Positions 37,297 through 46,295 of a stretch of DNA of 64,000 nucleotides are shown here, one piece after another. Every line of letters starts with the position of its first letter. Within the stretch, counting starts at the first letter, position 1. Made by a program: the position numbers and the translations under genes. The stretch is taken from assembly GCA_964587155.1 (NCBI GenBank), contig CAZPKF010000003.1:97460-161459 (forward strand), in the 5' to 3' direction. The stretch comes from Hallerella sp964587155. GTDB taxonomy: Bacteria; Fibrobacterota; Fibrobacteria; Fibrobacterales; Fibrobacteraceae. The notes beneath the pieces were generated by a model. It was not told the DNA's origin. It saw only the letters and a list, made by a program, of their open reading frames with translations, and did no database searches.

Positions 37297-38817
37297 ATGA
37301 GCCGTTCTCACTTTGCAATACTCGGAATATTACTTTGGGCGGCCTCAACCTTTGCAGCCAAACCGCTCGAAGTCTGGATTATGCCTAACGGGGCAAATCC
37401 CCAAGGCATTTTGGAACAGCGGCTGTCCCAATTCGAAGAAGAAACGGGATTGAAAACAAAAGTCGTCGTGTTGGACTGGGGCGAAGCCTGGAGCGTCATC
37501 ACCTCCACGTTAGAATCCAAATCCGGCGGTCCCGCCGTTTTGCAATTGGGAACAACGTGGGTCTCTTATTTCGCCTCCCGCGGAGAACTAGCCAAATTGG
37601 ACCCGCTCCTTTCTTCCATTAGCAAGGAACGTTTCACCCAAACCAGCTGGAATACGACGGGCACAGACGGCGACCCGGCAGTTTATTCGATTCCCTGGTT
37701 CGTAGACGCCCGCGCCCTCCTTGCGAACAAAACCATTTTGACCCAAACGGGAGTTTCTGCCAAAGACGTTTCCACCTATGACGGTTTTTACAAAGCCCTC
37801 AAAAAAATCAACAGTTTCCATTTGCAGCGTCCCGACGGTTCTAACGTCAGAGCGTTTGAATTTCCGGGAAAAAGCGACTGGAACATTCCCCACAATTTCG
37901 CCCCCTGGGTTTGGTCTGCCGGCGGCTCCTTTTTGAAAAAAGACGACAAGGGCGTGTGGCATTCCAACCTACTCGACCCCAACACCATCGAAGGTATCGC
38001 CTCTTACTTGAACTTCATTTTGGATTCCCTAGTCGACAGGACAAGTCTGCGCGAAAACACGGCGCAAATAGTCCAGAACTTCAACCACGGCGAATTGGCG
38101 TTCATTCTCAGCACGGCAGAACTCATTGCACAGACCCGTTTTGACTCCAAAGACGGCGGACTAGCCGCTTCCCAAATCAATGCAGACGGAATTACGCTCA
38201 TGCCCGTGCCCGCCGGTAAAAAAGGGAGCGTGTGCTTCATCGGCGGCAGCAACCTGGCGATTCCCAAATCCAAAGAAAACGACCCCCAAGCAGCCAAGCT
38301 GCTCCAGTTTTTAGTTCGGGACGACAACCTTAACGCTTACACCCGTCAAATCGGATTTTTGCCGCCCGTAAAAAGTGTTTTGGCGGACTGGGCAAAGGAT
38401 TCCGCCTACAAAGTCCTCATTGACCATTTGGAAAACGGAAAAAGCTACCCGAACATTCCGGAATGGACTTTGGTCGAAGGCGCACTGGTGAGCCTTTTCA
38501 GCGACATCTGGAGCTACCTCGACATCGGCGGCCTGTATTCCAACGAAGCCATGTACAGCACCCTTTTGACTTACAACCAAAAGATCAACGACATTTTACA
38601 TGCGCCCACCGAACCCACGCCCTCGATGCAGCTCGATGAATTTTTGAAACTGTGGCAAAGTTTCACTTCTGGCGCAAAAGACGATTCGACAGTGAACAAA
38701 CCTTCCGCTGAAACCGTCCCGCAGAATTCTTCGTCAAAAGGGCTCACCCTTTTCCTGTTCTTCGCAGCCGTTTTCGCAAGCTTCGTCTTCACCTACATGA
38801 GAAAACGGAAACGGTAA
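37297..38817 (+). CDS. membrane-tethered solute-binding protein
   Basis: The 506-residue protein has a signal peptide (MSRSHFAILGILLWAASTFA) and a family-1 extracellular solute-binding domain (KPLEVWIMPNGANPQGILEQ, PAVYSIPWFVDARALLANK). This type usually feeds sugars to ABC transporters. Unlike normal ones it ends in a membrane helix and basic tail (LTLFLFFAAVFASFVFTYMR). No permease or ATPase gene is adjacent. The next gene, 18 bp downstream, is a sensory diguanylate cyclase. The start has GATTAGGAGA upstream. Confidence 0.87.
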   Translation: MSRSHFAILGILLWAASTFAAKPLEVWIMPNGANPQGILEQRLSQFEEETGLKTKVVVLDWGEAWSVITSTLESKSGGPAVLQLGTTWVSYFASRGELAKLDPLLSSISKERFTQTSWNTTGTDGDPAVYSIPWFVDARALLANKTILTQTGVSAKDVSTYDGFYKALKKINSFHLQRPDGSNVRAFEFPGKSDWNIPHNFAPWVWSAGGSFLKKDDKGVWHSNLLDPNTIEGIASYLNFILDSLVDRTSLRENTAQIVQNFNHGELAFILSTAELIAQTRFDSKDGGLAASQINADGITLMPVPAGKKGSVCFIGGSNLAIPKSKENDPQAAKLLQFLVRDDNLNAYTRQIGFLPPVKSVLADWAKDSAYKVLIDHLENGKSYPNIPEWTLVEGALVSLFSDIWSYLDIGGLYSNEAMYSTLLTYNQKINDILHAPTEPTPSMQLDEFLKLWQSFTSGAKDDSTVNKPSAETVPQNSSSKGLTLFLFFAAVFASFVFTYMRKRKR

Positions 38818-38835
38818 AATTTCAAGGTATCGTCT

Positions 38836-40602
38836 ATGGAATCCAAGGACTCCCGTCAAATCGACACACACATTCCCGTTGTCAACAGCATCGCGTTCCG
38901 CAGCATGGTGGCTTTCGCCATCGTGTTTTTCGTAACGCTTGTCGGCGGCGGATCGTTTCTCCTTTCGAACCAGATGGGCACCGTCCGCGAAGAAGCGAGC
39001 AAGCAAAATCAGCTCTCTCTGCGGCAAGCTAGCACCGTCATCGAAGGGCAATACAGTTTATTTTTGAACCGGTTGACCCTTTTGTCCACAACTCCGGCTA
39101 TCGCAGACCAAGACCCCGCCGAATCCGGCAGTTTTTTAAAAGGCTACAACGTCGCGCCGCAGTTCATTCCGGGTGAAAACGTCGCCCTTTACAATTCCAA
39201 TCATGAAAAGGTGAGCGACAACTCCATGGTGGGAATCGCCCGGGTCAGCTCCTCGTATCAGGAACTCGAAGACTTTGGCGCCGTTGAACCGCAACATCCC
39301 TACATTTCTCCGCTTTTTTGGGAACAGCACACGCCCAAAAAAATCGTCGCCGTCCTTGTCGAAAACCGGGCAAAATCCAACGGTTACCTGGCGGCATCCT
39401 TTTCGTTCCGCCGCCTGTGGGAAATTTTCGAAAGTTACAAAATCGGCGAACAGGGCTTTTTTGTCATTGTCGATGAAAGCAACCAGATAGTTTACCACCC
39501 AGACATCCGCAAGTGGGTGACCAGCCAAAAGAAAGTGGGCGACCTCGGATTCACAAGCTTTGACGCAAAAACGTTCAAACCCGCCGAAAACGGTTACTCC
39601 CAGCTGCAAGACGGCAAAGAATACCTGGTGAACTACGAATACAACCCCCGTGTCAAACTGGGCGTTCTTTCGCTGCAGCCCAAGCAAGAAATCGAAGCGC
39701 AAGCACTCGCCTTTGGAAAAATATTCCTTTACATCGGCTTTGTGTTCCTCCTCGCCATCGTCATTGTCACCATTTGGCTCTTTTTCAACATCGAACGCCC
39801 CATCCAAACCTTGATAAACAAGATGCAGGTCATCGCCGACGGCAATTACACGGAATCGAGCGGCATTTCGGGGACAAAAAACAACGAAATACACATTCTG
39901 GCGCGCGTTTTCGACACAATGTGCGCCACCATCCGCGAAAAAATGGATGCCTTGGCCGAACACCAGAGCCATTTGGAAGACGAAGTTTCGAAGCGCACCG
40001 AGGAACTGGCGCAGACAAACGATTTGCTCAAAAAAATTTCGCGGACAGACGAATTGACCCGTTTGCCCAACCGCCGCGACATCCGCGAAAAAATCCAATA
40101 CGAAGTTTCCCGCTACGACCGTTCCAAACGCAAATTCTCACTCTTGTTCGTTGACATTGACAAGTTCAAGGATTTCAACGACCAATACGGCCACGTTTGC
40201 GGAGACATCGTGTTGAAAACTGTCGCCGACACCATGAGGAACAGCCTGCGCAAGCAGGATATCATCGCCCGTTGGGGCGGCGAAGAATTTTTGGCGCTGC
40301 TCCCCGAAACCATTCTTTCGGGCGCAGCCCTTGTCGCCGAACGTTTGCGCAAAAAAATCGCCGATGTGGAAATCGCCTTTGGCAACCAGACTTTGCATGT
40401 GACCATTACCGTTGGCGTCGCCGAATACGATGAACGGCTGGGAATGGACCACAGCATCAATTTGGCGGACCGCGCCCTTTACCGCGGAAAACAGACGGGA
40501 CGGAACAAAATCGAAGTGTTCAACCCCGAAGACGTTACCGCCGAAGACATCGCCGCGGCAGAAAGCGAACAGAAGTTTTCCCAAAACGCGCCACAGAATT
40601 AG
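38836..40602 (+). CDS. Cache-HAMP-GGDEF diguanylate cyclase
   Basis: The 588-residue sensor makes cyclic di-GMP. A membrane helix (about 24-43) and a periplasmic Cache-type domain (about 45-290) come first. A second helix (IGFVFLLAIVIVTIWLFF), a HAMP segment (IERPIQTLINKMQVIADGNY), a coiled coil and a GGDEF domain (about 405-565) follow. The active-site motif is GGEEF in RWGGEEFLALLPE. An inhibitory I-site RxxD (RKQD) sits five residues before it, so product feedback is expected. Its stop overlaps that of the convergent methylase gene by 4 bp. Confidence 0.92.
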   Translation: MESKDSRQIDTHIPVVNSIAFRSMVAFAIVFFVTLVGGGSFLLSNQMGTVREEASKQNQLSLRQASTVIEGQYSLFLNRLTLLSTTPAIADQDPAESGSFLKGYNVAPQFIPGENVALYNSNHEKVSDNSMVGIARVSSSYQELEDFGAVEPQHPYISPLFWEQHTPKKIVAVLVENRAKSNGYLAASFSFRRLWEIFESYKIGEQGFFVIVDESNQIVYHPDIRKWVTSQKKVGDLGFTSFDAKTFKPAENGYSQLQDGKEYLVNYEYNPRVKLGVLSLQPKQEIEAQALAFGKIFLYIGFVFLLAIVIVTIWLFFNIERPIQTLINKMQVIADGNYTESSGISGTKNNEIHILARVFDTMCATIREKMDALAEHQSHLEDEVSKRTEELAQTNDLLKKISRTDELTRLPNRRDIREKIQYEVSRYDRSKRKFSLLFVDIDKFKDFNDQYGHVCGDIVLKTVADTMRNSLRKQDIIARWGGEEFLALLPETILSGAALVAERLRKKIADVEIAFGNQTLHVTITVGVAEYDERLGMDHSINLADRALYRGKQTGRNKIEVFNPEDVTAEDIAAAESEQKFSQNAPQN

Positions 40603-43367
40603 CCTTTCACCAGTTCCGCATACATCTCCATCAAAAGCGACACGCAAGCGCTTTCGGCAAGTTTCCGATCAAACCCATACGCAGCCATAACGGCGAAGTC
40701 GTTCTGCTGATGAGCCTTGCGGAGTTCGAGAGGCATGGTGATTTCATCGTAGAGGTCGGCAAGGGAACAGTCGGGATAGAGGGCGCGGACATCGAGGATG
40801 GCTTGGGCGGTTTGCTCAATTTTAGCTTTCTGTTCGGGGGTAGGGTTGCACCACGGGAAGTTGTTGTAGACGATGTCCTTGGAATAGCGGTAGTCGCTCT
40901 TCAACCTGCCGCAAACCGTGCGCATCCATGCCATGTGTACGTTGGAAGTCAGAACGCCGAAATGGTACAGCGATGCATTCGGAATGATTTTTACCAGATT
41001 GCTGCACAACACATCAGGCGTCATAAATCCCATAGGAACATAACGACGGCGTTCAGAAGATACTTCCGGCACAAGTATATAGGTGCTTTCGGGCATATTC
41101 TCAACATGAAAGCGGGTAGGCTTATCTGCCAGTTTGACGGTTCCTGCGCTGGTACTGGCAAGGCGGAAGTTTCGGACAGCTTCCACACGCTTCATACACT
41201 CCGGCATCTTGCGCAGGATGTTGGGCGGACACTTGCCCAGCCACAAGCAATAGCGCGGCTTACGATTGATAAACTCCTGCGAACCGTACCAGAGCTTGAA
41301 CCATTCGCGGGATGCGGGTTCCTTGGCGATAAACGCCTGCATTTCTTCTTCCGTGAAAAGGTAGTTGCCGCCATCAATCGGCTTGTTGCCAATGCCGATT
41401 TCCGGCACATCACACAAGGGCTTGCCGCAGCTTTCAACAAAAATATTGTCGGCATCAACCAAGTAAGCATTAATATTACTGACAATATGCGGTCTGCCAT
41501 CGGTATAAATCAAGCGGGGCGTATCATTCGGGGCAAGGCTGAATCCGACAATCACACAATGGACGTGCGCTTTGCTGCTGGCTTCACTATCCCACCGGAA
41601 TGTACGGTGCGCAAAGTCAATATGCACACCCATTTCAAACAGCGGTTTCCACAGCAATGCAACACATTCACCCTGGGTTACGGAGTTGGTAGAAACCAGC
41701 GCTGCCCTAATATGTGTCCCCTTCATCAGATCTGCTGCCTTTTTGTACCAGCAGCACACATAGTCCAGGTTGCCAACGTTCTTCCAGCCAGCAAACACAA
41801 CATTGACATCCGCTTTCTGCTCAGCGCCCATCAGGCGCGCGCCCACAAACGGCGGATTCCCCATGATGTAATCCAGCTTGTCTTTCGGCACAACGCTTTC
41901 CCAATCCAGGCGCAGGGCGTTGCCCTCGACGATATTCGCATAGCTTTTTAACGGTAAAAAGTCGAGGCTCATCTGCACGATTTCCTCGGTTTCTTTCATC
42001 ATCTGGCTTTCGGCAATCCACAGGGCGGTTTTTGCCACGGTCACGGCAAAATCGTTGATTTCCACGCCGTAAAATTGTCCAATAGACACCTGAATGGGGC
42101 TAAAGTCACCATCGCCAAACAAAACCTGCCCCTGGGTCAACTCCCGCAAAACCGCATTTTCCAAGCGCCGTAAAGAAATATAAGTCTCCGTGAGGAAATT
42201 GCCGCTGCCGCACGCCGGGTCCAAAAACGTAAGCGCCGCCAGCTTCTTTTGAAATTCCTGCAATTTGCTTTTGCGGACATTCGCCTGCTTTGCACTCTTG
42301 ACCGTTTCAAATTCCGCACGCAACGCATCAAAGAACAGCGGGTCTATCACCTTGTGAATGTTTTCTATCGACGTGTAATGCATTCCGCCACTGCGCCGCG
42401 TATCGGGGTTGAGCGTGCTTTCGAACAAAGCGCCAAAAATCGTGGGGCTGATTTGGCTCCAGTCAAAATCCGCACTGGCCTTTTGCAATAACAATTCGAG
42501 AATTTCGTCATTGAAATTCGGAATTTCGATATTTTCCTCTTTGAAGAGTCCCCCATTCACATAAGGAAATTCCAAAAGCACCGGGTCTTCGTAAGGGTCG
42601 CGGTCGCAAACGGGCGTGTCGAGAATCTTGAAGAGTTCGATCAAGGCCTTGCGAACATTTCTCGCTTCAAAATTTTTCAAGTAATCATGGAACATACCAT
42701 GCCTGCCGAAAATATCCGCGTCTTCGGCGTAAAGGCAAAAGACTAACCGCACACAGAGCACGTTCAGGCTAATCAGGCTTTCGGAAGATTCGGGATTCCG
42801 GTATTGCTTCAACAAGGCGTTGTACAGTTTTCCGACCAGTTCGCCCGCCTGCAAAGAAACTTCCATTTCTTTCTGAACATGTTCATCGCCTTGATTCACC
42901 AAAAATTGCAACCGGTAATATTCTGTCGGGAGGTTTTCCAAAAAAATCTGTTCCGGTTCGCCGCCCGGCTTTTCCATGTCGTAAACCAAAAACTCCGAAA
43001 AGTTGCAAGTCACAATCCAGCGAGGCCGCTTTGAATACGGGAGTTCTGCGGCATAGCGTTTCGCCTGTTCAAACGGGGACAGCAGCGTTCCATCCGATTG
43101 CCGGATGCCCTTTTGCAAATCTTTTCCCAAGCCTTTTTGTTCAATCAAAACATAAGTCGATGGGATAAATCCATCGATAAAAGATGCGTGATCCAATTGG
43201 ACACTCTCTTCGAACGAGATGAACTCTGCGATATTTTCGACACCGTAAACGTGTTCGAGCAAATCCATCCAGAATTTTTGGGATTCTCCCTTTTCGTAAC
43301 CCTTACCCTTCCAGTATTCGGCAAATTTTTTAGCGGCGATTTTCTGTTCAGTTGCGGTCTTCATCAA
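40599..43367 (-). CDS. MmeI-like type IIL restriction-modification enzyme
   Basis: The 922-residue single-chain protein has a possible PD-(D/E)xK nuclease near the N-terminus (Asp65, Glu76, Lys78 in DGFIPSTYVLIEQK). A helical linker follows, then an amino-methyltransferase core with SAM motif DPACGSGNF (383-391) and NPPF (504-507), which methylates adenine. A C-terminal target-recognition region ends it. MmeI-type enzymes both cut and methylate, so no separate partner is needed. The spacing of D-E-K is one residue longer than in MmeI as I recall it, so nuclease activity is uncertain. Confidence 0.87.
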   Translation of the reverse strand: MMKTATEQKIAAKKFAEYWKGKGYEKGESQKFWMDLLEHVYGVENIAEFISFEESVQLDHASFIDGFIPSTYVLIEQKGLGKDLQKGIRQSDGTLLSPFEQAKRYAAELPYSKRPRWIVTCNFSEFLVYDMEKPGGEPEQIFLENLPTEYYRLQFLVNQGDEHVQKEMEVSLQAGELVGKLYNALLKQYRNPESSESLISLNVLCVRLVFCLYAEDADIFGRHGMFHDYLKNFEARNVRKALIELFKILDTPVCDRDPYEDPVLLEFPYVNGGLFKEENIEIPNFNDEILELLLQKASADFDWSQISPTIFGALFESTLNPDTRRSGGMHYTSIENIHKVIDPLFFDALRAEFETVKSAKQANVRKSKLQEFQKKLAALTFLDPACGSGNFLTETYISLRRLENAVLRELTQGQVLFGDGDFSPIQVSIGQFYGVEINDFAVTVAKTALWIAESQMMKETEEIVQMSLDFLPLKSYANIVEGNALRLDWESVVPKDKLDYIMGNPPFVGARLMGAEQKADVNVVFAGWKNVGNLDYVCCWYKKAADLMKGTHIRAALVSTNSVTQGECVALLWKPLFEMGVHIDFAHRTFRWDSEASSKAHVHCVIVGFSLAPNDTPRLIYTDGRPHIVSNINAYLVDADNIFVESCGKPLCDVPEIGIGNKPIDGGNYLFTEEEMQAFIAKEPASREWFKLWYGSQEFINRKPRYCLWLGKCPPNILRKMPECMKRVEAVRNFRLASTSAGTVKLADKPTRFHVENMPESTYILVPEVSSERRRYVPMGFMTPDVLCSNLVKIIPNASLYHFGVLTSNVHMAWMRTVCGRLKSDYRYSKDIVYNNFPWCNPTPEQKAKIEQTAQAILDVRALYPDCSLADLYDEITMPLELRKAHQQNDFAVMAAYGFDRKLAESACVSLLMEMYAELVKG

Positions 43368-43432
43368 GGCCTCCCTTCGCCAAAATTAAATTTCTTTGCT
43401 GCAAAGATGCGCTGAATTTGTCAAAAGGCAAC

Positions 43433-43599
43433 AAAAAAGGCATCCATTCGGGTTTCTACGCTCGAAGCTACTCTTTTTGAAAAAAATAGCCCTCCTTTCT
43501 CGTCTGTTTTTCAGGGTCTGGGACCGGGCATAAACATCGGAAAAAGAGTTCGGAGCTGATTGAATCTTGTTAGATCGGGCATAACTACCGAAGGATGCC
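43433..43599 (-). ncRNA. ssrS: probable 6S RNA
   Basis: The minus strand from 43599 to about 43433 (167 nt) can fold into one long rod. GGCATCC plus TTCGG at the 5' end pairs with CCGAA plus GGATGCC at the 3' end. An asymmetric central bubble follows, then an inner stem pairing CTCTTTTT with AAAAAGAG. The 3' end runs into TTTTTT. A strong promoter lies directly upstream. It is just downstream of zapA on the same strand, where 6S RNA is often found. 6S RNA binds the housekeeping RNA polymerase. Without a covariance search this remains a structural call. Confidence 0.6.
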
Positions 43600-43605
43600 T
43601 TTTAC

Positions 43606-43634
43606 AATATATTCTGTAAACATTTAAAGGGCAA
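43606..43634 (-). promoter_or_regulatory. promoter of the probable 6S RNA
   Basis: Minus strand: TTGCCC at 43629-43634, a 17-bp spacer, then TATATT at 43606-43611. A G start at 43599 lies 7 bases beyond. Confidence 0.7.
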
Positions 43635-43640
43635 TATGGG

Positions 43641-43660
43641 AACGTCTTTTTTAAGACGTT
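43641..43660 (+). terminator. hairpin with T-run between zapA and the 6S candidate
   Basis: An 8-bp stem AACGTCTT/AAGACGTT has a short T loop, and the T-run lies on the plus strand. Plus-strand orientation is odd, because no plus-strand gene ends here. On the minus strand it would sit just after zapA but lack a U-tract. Confidence 0.5.
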
Positions 43661-43666
43661 TTTTTG

Positions 43667-44008
43667 TCACTCCTGTGTCAGATGTGACGCAGGTTGCAAC
43701 TTGGAAAGTTCGGAGTCGAGCATGTCGGCAAGGATCCGGGAGACTTTTTGACTTTCTAAGAAATATTCCTTGTAACGGGCGTGGCGACGGCGCATGTCGA
43801 ACAATTCCGATGTAATGTCCATTGCCATCAACAGCATTTGCTTGCGCATGTCCATCCGTGCATCGGAGCGGACGTGAGCCTGGACTTTTTGCGAAACATA
43901 GTCGACAATGGCCGAAAGTTCCGCATCGGTCAAATCCGTTTGAATTTGAAAACGGTCGTTGCCGATTTCGACACGGGCCGTGTGCAAGGATAAATCAGGA
44001 GAGTCCAT
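43667..44008 (-). CDS. zapA: ZapA, FtsZ-ring-associated protein
   Basis: ZapA crosslinks FtsZ filaments at the division site. The 113-residue protein opens with VEIGNDRFQIQTDLTDAELSAIVDYV (split by eye), the usual ZapA beta/alpha head, and continues into a long helix (MLLMAMDITSELFDMRRRHA). Length and layout fit the family. It lies downstream of a coiled-coil gene on the same strand. Confidence 0.85.
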   Translation of the reverse strand: MDSPDLSLHTARVEIGNDRFQIQTDLTDAELSAIVDYVSQKVQAHVRSDARMDMRKQMLLMAMDITSELFDMRRRHARYKEYFLESQKVSRILADMLDSELSKLQPASHLTQE

Positions 44009-44064
44009 TGTCCGCTATCCGTCCTTCATTCCAACGCCAAATGAATCGGTGGCTGCAAACCACC

Positions 44065-44619
44065 TTAGTCGAAAAAATCCACTTGCGCCGAGCCTCCCTG
44101 CGGCGGATTTGGCTGACGTTCTTCGGCGGGTTCTGCGACCGGGGACGATTCCTGTTCCATTTCCGGCGTTTGTACCGGGATTTCGGTGCCCAATTCACTT
44201 TCAATCGTCGAAAGAAGGTCTTGGAATTTTTCCTGGGCGTTTTGGATTTCCGAACTTTGTTCGTTCACCACGTTGTCGAGTTCGGCTAGCTTCGCGTCTT
44301 TGCCGGAAAGCTCTTCTTTCAATGCGCCCAATTCCAATTTGCATTGGGAAAGCTCCGTTTGCAAATCGCCGATCGCTGCATCGCGGGAGGCGACTTCTTG
44401 CCGAACGTTTTCTAGTTCAGAGGCTCTTTCATTCAACGAAATCTTGGACTCTTCGAGTTCGGCTTCCTTTTCCGCCAGCCGTTTTTGAAGCGCTTCGACT
44501 TCTGCCGTTTTTTCGGAGACCGCTTTGTCGGCGGCAGCCTTTTCACTTTTGATTCGACGAAGTGCTTCTAACATCGATTCAATCTTTTTGGAAAGCACAT
44601 CCAAGTTCTCTAAATTCAT
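44065..44619 (-). CDS. coiled-coil protein upstream of zapA
   Basis: The 184-residue protein has a nearly continuous coiled coil (residues about 5-130, rich in Glu/Lys/Leu heptads such as LDVLSKKIESMLEALRRIK) and an acidic/proline C-terminal tail (EPAEERQPNPPQGG). Its position, 56 bp upstream of zapA, and its fold suggest a division-ring partner comparable to ZapB, though the length is about twice that of ZapB. The ATG at 44617-44619 begins the coil. Confidence 0.75.
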   Translation of the reverse strand: MNLENLDVLSKKIESMLEALRRIKSEKAAADKAVSEKTAEVEALQKRLAEKEAELEESKISLNERASELENVRQEVASRDAAIGDLQTELSQCKLELGALKEELSGKDAKLAELDNVVNEQSSEIQNAQEKFQDLLSTIESELGTEIPVQTPEMEQESSPVAEPAEERQPNPPQGGSAQVDFFD

Positions 44620-44730
44620 TGCAAAACTCCTTTGGCACGACACCCCATCGCCGCGCCTTTCAAATATATAAAATCCCATTCTCCAGATGCGAAAATTTTT
44701 ACATCCGAAAAAAAGTTCTTTTTCGGCGAA

Positions 44731-45915
44731 TCAAAATGCCTTGTAAATTCCCACAAGGGCAATTATCTTCCCCACGATTGCGGGGAATCCCGGCAGCAAA
44801 AAGCACAGAATGACCCGCGTCACCCGATTTTTCCACCAGCGGGAAACTTTCCAAATGTCTTCGGAAACGGTCTCGAATTCCGAAACGCGCGGCGGGCGCA
44901 AATACACCTGCACGAGCGCAACTAAAAATCCCACCCCGATGAGGGGCGTAAGTCCCGTAAACGGTGCGGCTACCAAGGCAGTCAAAACCGCAAGCGGATG
45001 CGCTCCGGCCACAATCGCGCCAAGCATCGCTCCGCCACCGGTGAGCATTGCCCAATTTAACGTCAATTCGCCCGCTTTTTCCATTCCGGAACGGTAACCG
45101 ACAAAGAGGATAGAAAGAATGATCGCCGCGGTAATCGACCAACCGAGAATTTTGAAAATTTTGGACGGCGGTTTGATTTCGCAAAGGGATTCTTCGCTGG
45201 GAAGCGATACGTTTTCTTCAATGATTTTGCGTATCCCCGCCACATGGCCCGCTCCGACAACCGCAAGGACCTTTTCCCCAGACGCGTTCTTAATCCGGCT
45301 AGCCAAATAAGCGTCCCGCTCATCGATGAGGACTGTTTTCACTTCTGGAAACGCATTGCCAAATTCTTGCATCATCGCGCTCAGGGAATCCTGCTCTTTG
45401 ATTTTGCGCAATTCTTCTTCGCTGACTTCCGTTTTGTCAAAAAGGCTCGCGAAAAGCGACGCTATCAAGGAAAACTTGCGATACCACGGCGTGCAGCTCC
45501 ATGTACGGCGAAGGGTCACTTTGATGTCGCGGTCCGCCAAAACGACCGGAATATTTTCGGCACGGGCCGTTTGAACCGCTCCGTAAAGTTCTGCTCCGGG
45601 GCGGACGCCCGTTTGCGCCCCCATCCTTTTTTGGTAAGAGCCGAGCACCAGATTCGCCAATAAAGTTCCCAGCAAATGGTCCTTGACAATTTTCCGCAAA
45701 TCGGTCCGTTTCCAGCTGTCGGGATCATCCAGCGATTTGAGCCTTCCCGCATCCAGCTCCACGCAAACCGTGTCCGGGTGTTCCTGCGAAATCGTTTCGG
45801 CGACCAAATCTTTGGACTCGCGGGAAATATGCGCCGTTCCCACCAAGATGTATTCCTTTCCATCCGCGCGGCGGATCCGGTAAATATCAGAACTTTCACT
45901 CATGGGGCTAAACAT
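44731..45915 (-). CDS. TraB/PrgY-like membrane protein
   Basis: The protein has 390 or 394 residues, depending on start (ATG at 45903 or 45915). It has an N-terminal TraB domain with ILVGTAHISRESKDLV, CVELDAGR, LIDERDAYLA and VVGAGHVAGI, and four C-terminal membrane helices. TraB-family proteins in Enterococcus block pheromone signalling. The general role is unsettled, and a protease-like chemistry is suspected. It is not clearly linked to its neighbours. Confidence 0.88.
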   Translation of the reverse strand: MFSPMSESSDIYRIRRADGKEYILVGTAHISRESKDLVAETISQEHPDTVCVELDAGRLKSLDDPDSWKRTDLRKIVKDHLLGTLLANLVLGSYQKRMGAQTGVRPGAELYGAVQTARAENIPVVLADRDIKVTLRRTWSCTPWYRKFSLIASLFASLFDKTEVSEEELRKIKEQDSLSAMMQEFGNAFPEVKTVLIDERDAYLASRIKNASGEKVLAVVGAGHVAGIRKIIEENVSLPSEESLCEIKPPSKIFKILGWSITAAIILSILFVGYRSGMEKAGELTLNWAMLTGGGAMLGAIVAGAHPLAVLTALVAAPFTGLTPLIGVGFLVALVQVYLRPPRVSEFETVSEDIWKVSRWWKNRVTRVILCFLLPGFPAIVGKIIALVGIYKAF

Positions 45916-45922
45916 AGAAAAA

Positions 45923-45973
45923 CAGCCCTTTCGTCACGCTGTCTCCGAAGAGAAAAGCTTAACGAACGGGCTG
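45923..45973 (-). terminator. intrinsic terminator after acpP
   Basis: A 12-bp stem with one mismatch (45923-45934 with 45962-45973) is followed on the minus strand by TTTTTC. It ends the fatty-acid cluster and sits just before the TraB gene. Confidence 0.8.
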
Positions 45974-45993
45974 CTTTAGAACGGCTCGAAAAA

Positions 45994-46239
45994 TTACTTG
46001 TTGAGCTTGTTCTGGATGTAGGAAAGCACGTCAGAAACCTTGATGAACTTTTCGGCATCTTCATCGAGGATTTCGATATCGAATTCGTCTTCGAGAGCCA
46101 TGACGAGTTCGACGCGGTCGAGGGAATCGGCTCCGAGGTCGTTCACAAAAGAGGCTTCCGGGGTCACATCTTCCGGCTTGACTCCGAGCTTTTCTACGAC
46201 AACGGCCGTGATTTTCTTGAGAAGTTCTTCTTCAGTCAT
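45994..46239 (-). CDS. acpP: acyl carrier protein
   Basis: The 81-residue acidic protein carries growing fatty acyl chains on phosphopantetheine. Ser39 in NDLGADSLDRVELVMALE is the attachment site. The length is normal. It follows fabG with a 56-bp gap, and a strong terminator comes next; no fabF follows, unlike in many bacteria. Confidence 0.98.
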   Translation of the reverse strand: MTEEELLKKITAVVVEKLGVKPEDVTPEASFVNDLGADSLDRVELVMALEDEFDIEILDEDAEKFIKVSDVLSYIQNKLNK

Positions 46240-46295
46240 TTTTTACTCCATTTGAGGTTTTAAGATAAATTAGAAACTTTTTGTAAAATATCAAG

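Noticed and set aside
40710..41951. Plus-strand frame of 413 codons inside the restriction enzyme gene
   Set aside because: The methylase motifs are on the minus strand, and the frame has no start signal or motif.
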